Shown in pieces: positions 12,288-17,354 of a DNA stretch of 17,354 nucleotides. This stretch comes from Pseudomonadota bacterium. GTDB lineage: Bacteria > Pseudomonadota > Alphaproteobacteria > Caulobacterales > Caulobacteraceae. Under the pieces are notes generated by a model. The model saw only the letters and a program-made list of their open reading frames with translations, ran no database searches and was not told the DNA's origin. The stretch covers positions 1 to 17,354 of the forward strand of contig JAEWJI010000013.1 of assembly GCA_023386645.1 (NCBI GenBank), given 5' to 3'. The stretch's first letter is position 1. Each line of letters begins with the position of its first letter. Made by a program: the position numbers and the translations under genes.

Positions 12288-13718
12288 TCAGCGCTTCTTC
12301 TTCGTAGGCGCGTGGGCGAGGCGCAGCAGGTTGGCCGCTCCCGGCGCGCCGAAGGGGGTGCCGGCGAGGATGAGGATCCGCTGGCCCGGCTGAGCCAGGC
12401 CGAACTCCATGGCCTTGGAGACGGCGTCCTCGGTGACGTCTTCCAGCGAGGTCGGCTCGCGGCTCAGGCGGCTTTCCAGACCCCAGACGAGAGCAAGGCG
12501 ACGGGCGGTCTCGGGTCTGGGCGTCAGGGCAAGGACCGGCTGCAAAGGCCGCTCGCGGGCCATGCGCCGCGCGGTGCCGCCCAGGGTCGTGAAGGCGACG
12601 ATACAGGCGGTCGACTGCGCCTCGGCGGCCTTGCGCGCGGCGGCGACCAGGGCGTCGGCGTCGATATCGTCCATCCCGGCGTGTTCGGCGTCCATTAGGC
12701 TGGGCCACAGCGGATCGCGCTCAACCCGCTCGATGATGCGGTTCATGATGCCGACGGCTTCCAGCGGATAGTCGCCGGACGCCGTCTCCGCCGACAGCAT
12801 CAGGGCGTCGGCGCCCTCGTAGACGGCGTTCGCCACATCAGACGCCTCCGCGCGGGTGGGCGCGGGGGCGCTGGTCATCGATTCCAGCATCTGGGTGGCG
12901 ACGATGGCGGGGACGCCCCGCTGGCGTGCGGCGCGCAGTATCTGCTTCTGGGCGACCGGCACCTCCTCCGGCTCCAGCTCCACCCCCAGGTCGCCGCGCG
13001 CGACCATGACGCCGTCGCAGTAGTCCAGAATGCTGTCGAGCTGGGTCAGGGCCTGGGGCTTCTCGATCTTGGCGAGACAGGCGGCCTGGCCGTTCACCAG
13101 CCGCTTTAGCTCGGCCATGTCCTCGGCCTTCTGGACGAAACTGAGCGCCACCCAGTCCACGCCGATGCGAAGCGCGAAGGCCAGGTCCTCGCGGTCCTTG
13201 GGCGTCAGAGCCGAGACGGGGATCACGGCCTCGGGCACGGCCACGCCCTTGCGGTCCGACAGTTTGGACCCGCTCTCGACCTCGACGTCGGCCCATTCGT
13301 CCGTGCGCTCGCCGACCCGCAGCCGCACCCGACCGTCGTCGAGCAACAGCAGCATCCCGGTGCGCAGCGCCTTGAAGATTTCGGGGTGCGGCATCTGCAC
13401 CCGAGTCTGGTCGCCGGGGGTCGGGTCGAGGTCGAACCGCATCCGATGGCCGGGTTCGATGGTGATCTCGGTCTCAGCGAAGCGGCCGAGACGGAGCTTG
13501 GGCCCCTGCAGATCGGCAAGCACGCCCAGCGGCCGCTGCAGCGCCAGCTCGGCGCCGCGAACGGCCTTCAGTGCCGCCGCATGGTCCTCATGCGAGCCGT
13601 GGCTGAAATTCAGACGGAAGACGTCGACCCCGGCCTGGGCCAGGGCCTTGACCGTGCCCGGCGCGCGGCTCGCGGGGCCCAAGGTGGCGACGATGCGGGC
13701 GCGCCTTTGACGTTTCAT
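12288..13718 (-). CDS. pyk: Pyruvate kinase
   Basis: A 476-residue glycolytic enzyme making pyruvate and ATP from phosphoenolpyruvate and ADP. Motifs in order: RARIVATLGPAS, FRLNFSHGSHEDH, VLADLQGPKLRLGRF, the B domain (about 70-170), the catalytic block CLAKIEKPQAL (about 214-224; Lys and the metal-binding Glu present), VMVARGDLGVELEPEEVP, IVATQMLESM, and the SAETASGDYP segment. The C-terminal regulatory domain ends in AGTPFGAPGAANLLRLA and a basic tail (PTKKKR). Length is normal for bacterial pyruvate kinase. ATG 13718 has GGGGAG upstream at good spacing. A TTGACC (13772-13767, minus strand) in the 81-base gap after the PhoX gene could be a -35, but no matching -10 is seen. A stable hairpin follows the stop. 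Confidence 0.97.
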   Translation of the reverse strand: MKRQRRARIVATLGPASRAPGTVKALAQAGVDVFRLNFSHGSHEDHAAALKAVRGAELALQRPLGVLADLQGPKLRLGRFAETEITIEPGHRMRFDLDPTPGDQTRVQMPHPEIFKALRTGMLLLLDDGRVRLRVGERTDEWADVEVESGSKLSDRKGVAVPEAVIPVSALTPKDREDLAFALRIGVDWVALSFVQKAEDMAELKRLVNGQAACLAKIEKPQALTQLDSILDYCDGVMVARGDLGVELEPEEVPVAQKQILRAARQRGVPAIVATQMLESMTSAPAPTRAEASDVANAVYEGADALMLSAETASGDYPLEAVGIMNRIIERVERDPLWPSLMDAEHAGMDDIDADALVAAARKAAEAQSTACIVAFTTLGGTARRMARERPLQPVLALTPRPETARRLALVWGLESRLSREPTSLEDVTEDAVSKAMEFGLAQPGQRILILAGTPFGAPGAANLLRLAHAPTKKKR

Positions 13719-13799
13719 TCGAGCTCCCCGGGGACGGTCCCCCGTTCGGCCAACGAAACGCCGTCGGGTCAAGCCGGCTCCGGCGCGCGAAACACGAAG

Positions 13800-15233
13800 T
13801 TATGCGCGGATGCGCTCCCACGGCCCCTGGATGGCGTAGGTGATCCCTGGGAACTGGATGTTGACGAACATGGTCCCGCCGTCCGGCGAGAAGACCACGC
13901 CGCAGAACTCGCCATTCCCCCGGAAGACATTGCGGGCCAGGGTGTAGACCTTCCCGTCGGGGGCGACCCCCTTCACGTGGTTGAAAAGGTCAGCGGAGTA
14001 GTTGTCCTCGCAGACGATCAGGTCGCCCCAGGGGGCCACGGCCAGGTTGTCGCCCATGTTGAACACCCGCTCATCGGCGGATTCGACGAACAACTGGACG
14101 CTACCGGGCTCCGCGCTCTCGCCCGCTTCATTCTCGTCGGGCGACGGCCGGTAGCGCAGGATCTGGCCACGCTTGAGCGGCCCGCCCGAGGTCGCGGTGA
14201 TGAACAGCTCGCCCTCGCCGAAGACGGCTCCCTCGCCGCGAGCGACACGCACCGCGCCGGCGGCGTGACCCCGCAGGCGCAGGTCGTTGTTGGGGCTTTC
14301 GACGTCGTCCAGATCCACCCATTCGACCTCTCGCCAGTCGCCGAGCGACCAGATGCGGGCATCGTGGTTGGAGCTGTCGGCGCCCGGCGCGTCCTTGAAC
14401 GCCATCGCCTGCAGCCGCCCGCCCTCCACGAGGTGATCCCGCACCTTCGGGATGAAGCGGTAAAGCAGGCCGTCGACCTTGTCCTCGGTCAGGTAGACGA
14501 TGCCGGTCCTGGGATCGATGGCCACGGCCTCATGGTCGAAGCGGCCCATCGCCTTGAGCGGCACGGCCTGGACCAGACCGTCGGCGGAGGCCGGGACCTC
14601 GAAGACGTAACCGTGCTCGCGCGTCACGTCGCCATCGACCGGGGTGATCTCGGTCTCCTCGCAGGTCAGCCAGCTGCCCCAGGGCGTCTGGCCGCCGCAA
14701 CAGTTGGTCGAGGTGCCGATCAGGCTGAGGTGCTGCCGTATCGTCTCGCCGGTGACGGTGTCGTAGACCACCGTAGTCGTGCCTCCGGGCAGGGGCCGGC
14801 CGTCCTTGTAGGTATCGTAGGCCTTCGACGCGTCGATGCCCTCGATGCGTTCCTGATTGTAGCCGGCGGGGCCCCAATGTTTGTGGGTGTTGCGGCTGTT
14901 GAGTTCATGGTTCCGAACCAAGGCCACGCGCGAGCCCTCCAGCGGGAAGCAGCCCATGCCGTCGAACTGACCGGGGACCAGGAGGCCGTCGTCCATGGTC
15001 TCACCGCCCTGAGAAACCACGCGGTAGGTGAAGCCTTCCGGCAGATCGAGCAGGCCCCGGGGGTCACGGACCAGCGGGCCGTAGCCCTCCACCTCATTGA
15101 GATAGCTCTCGACCGCCGAGGCGCCGGCGACCTGGGAGCGGGCGTTGGCAACGCGGGCCAGACCGCTAAAGGCCAGACCAGCGGCGCCAGCGACCATCAC
15201 GGCGCGGCGGTGGGGACGCGAGGCGAACATCAT
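13800..15233 (-). CDS. PhoX-type (DUF839) phosphatase, Tat-exported
   Basis: A 477-residue protein of the PhoX/DUF839 family of calcium- and iron-dependent alkaline phosphatases. The N-terminus SRPHRRAVMVAGAAGLAFSG is a twin-arginine signal, fitting export of a folded metalloenzyme to the periplasm. Family landmarks: DLPEGFTYRVVSQ, GMGCFPLEGSRVALVRNHEL (about 92-111), TSTNCCGGQTPWGSWLTCEE (about 174-193, with the Cys pair and the Glu pair), GRFDHEAVAIDPRTGIVYLTED, and GDNLAVAPWGDLIVCEDN near the C-terminus. In Pseudomonas PhoX a Cys in the equivalent region bridges two irons. The frame opens with TTG 15251, but adjacent ATG codons at 15233 and 15230 are better starts; neither has a Shine-Dalgarno. 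No Pho box was recognised upstream. It lies 85 bases downstream of the tRNA gene. Confidence 0.9.
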   Translation of the reverse strand: MMFASRPHRRAVMVAGAAGLAFSGLARVANARSQVAGASAVESYLNEVEGYGPLVRDPRGLLDLPEGFTYRVVSQGGETMDDGLLVPGQFDGMGCFPLEGSRVALVRNHELNSRNTHKHWGPAGYNQERIEGIDASKAYDTYKDGRPLPGGTTTVVYDTVTGETIRQHLSLIGTSTNCCGGQTPWGSWLTCEETEITPVDGDVTREHGYVFEVPASADGLVQAVPLKAMGRFDHEAVAIDPRTGIVYLTEDKVDGLLYRFIPKVRDHLVEGGRLQAMAFKDAPGADSSNHDARIWSLGDWREVEWVDLDDVESPNNDLRLRGHAAGAVRVARGEGAVFGEGELFITATSGGPLKRGQILRYRPSPDENEAGESAEPGSVQLFVESADERVFNMGDNLAVAPWGDLIVCEDNYSADLFNHVKGVAPDGKVYTLARNVFRGNGEFCGVVFSPDGGTMFVNIQFPGITYAIQGPWERIRA

Positions 15234-15318
15234 CGAGGAAATCCAAACCAACTGGCCGGACTTCTAGCGCCACCCCGACCACACCGTCATCACGGCTCTA
15301 TGACGACGGTGCCGAAAA

Positions 15319-15403
15319 TGGTGCGAGCGGCGGGGGTCGAACCCGCATGACCGAAGTCGACGGATTTTAAGTCCGTTGCGTCTACCAGTTTCGCCACGCT
15401 CGC
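15319..15403 (-). tRNA. tRNA-Leu, anticodon UAA
   Basis: The minus strand folds into a full class II tRNA. The acceptor GCGAGCG pairs with CGCTCGC. The D-arm is GCG-AAACTGGTAGA-CGC, and the anticodon arm is ACGGA-CTTAAAA-TCCGT, giving anticodon TAA. The long variable arm contains GAC-TTCG-GTC, and the T-arm is GCGGG-TTCGACC-CCCGC. Discriminator A is followed by an encoded CCA (15321-15319). Anticodon and long variable arm identify leucine. The 5' end is only ten bases after the stop of the M28 peptidase, so the tRNA is either processed from that transcript or uses a promoter inside that coding region. Confidence 0.96.
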
Positions 15404-15413
15404 GGAGGTTCGT

Positions 15414-16844
15414 TCACTGCGCCGGGCGGGCCGGCATCGTGTCGCGGAAGTCGATGTCGCTGTTGGCCAGCAGCCACAGAAAAGCTGCCCAGGCGGCCAC
15501 GTTCTGGTTCAGGGCCTCGGGGTCGATGCGGTCCAGCACGTCGTCGGCGGTGTGGTGGTAGCGGAAGTAGTCCGTGCCGTCCTGGTTCAGACGGAAGGCG
15601 GGGACGCCCAGCGCGACCGTCGGGCCGGTGTCGGGGCCGCCGCCGGTGGCGGGGGCCGGGTCGAACAGGACGCCGATGGGGGTCAGGACCCGAATGGCCG
15701 CGTCGCGGAAGGCCTGAGGCGCGCCGGCGGGAAGGGCCAGGCTATAGACCCGCTCGGCGCCGAAATCGCTCTCGGAGATGGCGATGTGGTTCGCGGCCTG
15801 GTCGCGGCGGCTGTCGGCGTAGGCGCGGGCGCCGGCTAGGCCCTGGGCGGGGGGCGGCTGGCTGACCTCCTCGGAGCCCCACCAGACGACGCGGATGGTG
15901 CGACGGGGCTTTTGCGGCAGGTCCTCGATCAGCTTCAGCGCGGCGGCGGCGATGGCCACGCCCGCGCCGTCATCGATCGCCCCGGTGCCGAGGTCCCAGC
16001 TGTCGAGGTGGCCGCCGATGACGATGATCTCCTCGGGAGCCTCGCGGCCTGTGACCTCTCCGACCACGTTCTGGCTACGGCCCTGTTCCACGAAGCCCGA
16101 GGTGGAATGCAGGCGCAGACGCAAGGGTCGGTTCGACAGCCGGCCGAGGCGGCGGATCTGATCGGCGTCGGGAGGCGAGATGGCGAAGGCGGGGATGGCC
16201 CCCTCCCCCACCCGGGTCGCACCCGTGTGGGCGAAGCGGTGATCGTGGGTGCCGAGCGAACGCAGGACGTAGCCGACGGCGCCTCGCTTGGCCGCCTCGA
16301 ACGGGCCCTGACCGCGAATGGGAGACGTCGCGCCGTAGCCCCGGCCGTCCTGGGCCTGGACCGTATCCTGGAGCACGACGACGATCTTGCCGGTCAGCGA
16401 GCCTTCGGGCTGGTCAAGCAGTTGCTGGTAGGTTTCGAAGACGACGGCCTCGCCCTCGATGCCGGCCGCCGGGGTCGAGATGCTGCCGCCCAGTGACACG
16501 GCGGTCAGGGGCTGGGCGAAGTCGCCCACGATCTCGACGCGGTTTTCGCCGCGATTCCAGACCGCCAGAGGAAACTGTTCGACCGCGACATTATCGAACC
16601 CGAGACGGCGGAAGGTTTCGGCGCCCCATTCGGCGGCGGCGTGTTCGGACGCGGTGCCGGCCAGGCGGGGCCCGAAGCGGGTAGTCAGTTCGGAGACCAG
16701 GTCGTAGGCGATCGATCCTTCCATCGCCGTGTCGCGCAGTTGTTCGGCCGTGCGGATGGCGGCGGCGTCCTGGGCGAGGACCGGCCCGGCGACGGCGGCG
16801 AACGCCAGGGCGGCGAGGCAGGTGGAGCGGGCGAAACGAAGCAA
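15414..16844 (-). CDS. Exported M28 family zinc peptidase, carboxypeptidase Q-like
   Basis: A 476-residue secreted aminopeptidase/carboxypeptidase-type enzyme. Residues 1-24 form a signal peptide with a likely cut after VLA-Q. An inserted PA-like domain (about 120-245) interrupts the peptidase. Di-zinc site: GGHLDSWD (H279), GAIDDGAGV (D291), GSEEV (E325 catalytic, E326 ligand), ISESDFG (D360) and YFRYHHTADD (H430 or H431). The spacing and the ending NQNVAAWAAFLWLLANSD resemble animal carboxypeptidase Q (PGCP). The start is TTG at 16844, supported by GGAGG at good spacing and by the signal peptide beginning there; no ATG fits. Probable role: degradation of peptides in the periplasm or outside the cell. 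Directly upstream is the DUF3297 gene, with a 59-base gap. Confidence 0.92.
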   Translation of the reverse strand: MLRFARSTCLAALAFAAVAGPVLAQDAAAIRTAEQLRDTAMEGSIAYDLVSELTTRFGPRLAGTASEHAAAEWGAETFRRLGFDNVAVEQFPLAVWNRGENRVEIVGDFAQPLTAVSLGGSISTPAAGIEGEAVVFETYQQLLDQPEGSLTGKIVVVLQDTVQAQDGRGYGATSPIRGQGPFEAAKRGAVGYVLRSLGTHDHRFAHTGATRVGEGAIPAFAISPPDADQIRRLGRLSNRPLRLRLHSTSGFVEQGRSQNVVGEVTGREAPEEIIVIGGHLDSWDLGTGAIDDGAGVAIAAAALKLIEDLPQKPRRTIRVVWWGSEEVSQPPPAQGLAGARAYADSRRDQAANHIAISESDFGAERVYSLALPAGAPQAFRDAAIRVLTPIGVLFDPAPATGGGPDTGPTVALGVPAFRLNQDGTDYFRYHHTADDVLDRIDPEALNQNVAAWAAFLWLLANSDIDFRDTMPARPAQ

Positions 16845-16903
16845 AGGCGACCTCCGGGCGATAAGCCGGCGGACCCTAGCCCCGCCCGCGCGTCACCGGA
16901 AGA

Positions 16904-17143
16904 TCAGCCGTTGCGGTAGTAGGGCTCGACCGAGCCCTGGAGCTTGACCGTCAGCGGATTGCCCTTGCGGTCGGTCGACTTGCCCACGGCGAGCCGGACC
17001 CAGCCTTCGGAGACGCAGTACTCCTCGACGTTGGTCTTGTCCTCGCCCTTGAAACGCACGCCCACGTCGCGGGCGAGCACGTCGGCGTCATAAAAGGGGC
17101 TGGAGGGATTGACGCAAAGGCGGTCGGGAGGCGTGTCGGACAT
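16904..17143 (-). CDS. DUF3297 family small protein
   Basis: A 79-residue conserved protein of unknown function. PPDRLCVNPSSPFYDADVL, GVRFKGEDKTNVEEYCVSEG, WVRLAVGKSTDRKGNPLTVK and the end SVEPYY match what I remember of the DUF3297 family almost throughout, and length is normal. It is polar with no signal peptide or membrane segment, so it is probably cytosolic. Two cysteines (C10, C43) are present, without a recognisable metal or redox motif. ATG 17143 lacks a good Shine-Dalgarno (only GAG upstream). It sits 68 bases after the end of an Ala/Pro-rich gene and 59 bases before the M28 peptidase on the same strand. No function can be inferred from these neighbours. Confidence 0.88.
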   Translation of the reverse strand: MSDTPPDRLCVNPSSPFYDADVLARDVGVRFKGEDKTNVEEYCVSEGWVRLAVGKSTDRKGNPLTVKLQGSVEPYYRNG

Positions 17144-17211
17144 GTGTACGCTCGTGGCGGGTCGGAAGCGGGCGGTTTAGCGAAGCCGGCCGCTCCCTCC
17201 AAGTCCGAGGA

Positions 17212-17354
17212 TTACTGAACCGACTGACGGGGCGCGGGGGAGTTCGCCGGCGCATAGGGCTGCGGACCCGTCGCGGCGGGAGCGAGGGCGTCGCGCGTGT
17301 CGGCCGCCGATTGGCCAGCCGGCGCACGGGGCGCGGACGGGCGCTGGGCGGCGC
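17212..17354 (-). CDS. C-terminal end of an Ala/Pro-rich protein (partial)
   Basis: Reading from the window edge, 46 full codons lead to TAA at 17214-17212. The visible tail is low-complexity, rich in Ala, Pro, Ser and Gln (for example PQPYAPANSPAPRQSVQ at the end). No stop interrupts it in this frame. The 5' part lies outside the window, so no family can be named. Such tails are common in envelope-associated or linker-rich proteins. In GC-rich DNA a short open frame like this could occur by chance, so confidence is moderate. Confidence 0.42.
   Translation of the reverse strand, partial: AAQRPSAPRAPAGQSAADTRDALAPAATGPQPYAPANSPAPRQSVQ

Noticed and set aside
13719..13799. pyk promoter from TTGACC at 13772-13767
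   Set aside because: No -10 box at suitable distance on the minus strand; kept only as a remark in the pyk entry.
15234..15318. Terminator stem after the tRNA (CACC...GTCAT with ATGAC...GGTG)
   Set aside because: The stem needs a three-base bulge and is not followed by a T-run; too weak to list.
13386..15350. 654-codon open frame on plus strand across pyk and the PhoX gene
   Set aside because: It is antisense to two well-supported genes and ends in the tRNA-derived AAGVEPA pattern, a familiar artefact.

Overview
The window is very GC-rich and densely coded. Its gene content (a dgt/erpA divergon, a SPOR-type membrane protein, YgfZ, DUF3297, a PhoX-type phosphatase) and its short intergenic palindromic repeats point to an alphaproteobacterium of the Caulobacterales, most likely Brevundimonas or a close relative. 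That assignment rests on protein character and promoter-like boxes, not on a database search. I place 16 protein genes (two cut by the window edges), one tRNA gene and several intergenic repeats. No gap exceeds about 180 bases.

Layout. 1-451 (-): start of a SPOR-like membrane protein. 536-1780 (-): dGTPase-like HD hydrolase dgt. 1791-2165 (+): Fe-S insertion protein erpA, divergent from dgt. 2242-3224 (+): sdpR/sdpI-type repressor and membrane protein, followed by an alpha/beta hydrolase (3259-4182). 4235-6528 (-): a glycosyltransferase family 9 gene translationally coupled to a dihydroorotase. 6578-7378 (+): ygfZ. 7542-9320 (-): exported DUF900-type hydrolase. 9470-10746 (+): tag and rnhB, overlapping. 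10743-12097 (-): an orphan D12-class adenine methyltransferase followed by a small tail-anchored protein. 12288-13718 (-): pyk. 13800-15233 (-): PhoX/DUF839 phosphatase. 15319-15403 (-): tRNA-Leu(UAA). 15414-16844 (-): exported M28 carboxypeptidase-Q-like peptidase. 16904-17143 (-): DUF3297. 17212-17354 (-): end of an unidentified Ala/Pro-rich protein.

How the genes relate. Most of the window is ordinary housekeeping. ErpA and YgfZ both serve Fe-S protein maturation. tag, rnhB and the methyltransferase form a small DNA-maintenance neighbourhood. Three exported enzymes (DUF900 hydrolase, PhoX, M28 peptidase) suggest periplasmic nutrient scavenging. Two distinct palindromic repeat families sit at gene ends: one (GCGGGG-type) at two convergent junctions, the other (CCTTCTCCCC-type) between pyk and the methyltransferase, where it probably also terminates transcription.

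I found no convincing undescribed multi-gene system. The best leads are the orphan methyltransferase with its tail-anchored partner, the sdpR/sdpI pair with a dyad near its start, the metal-site substitution in the dihydroorotase, and the repeat elements.
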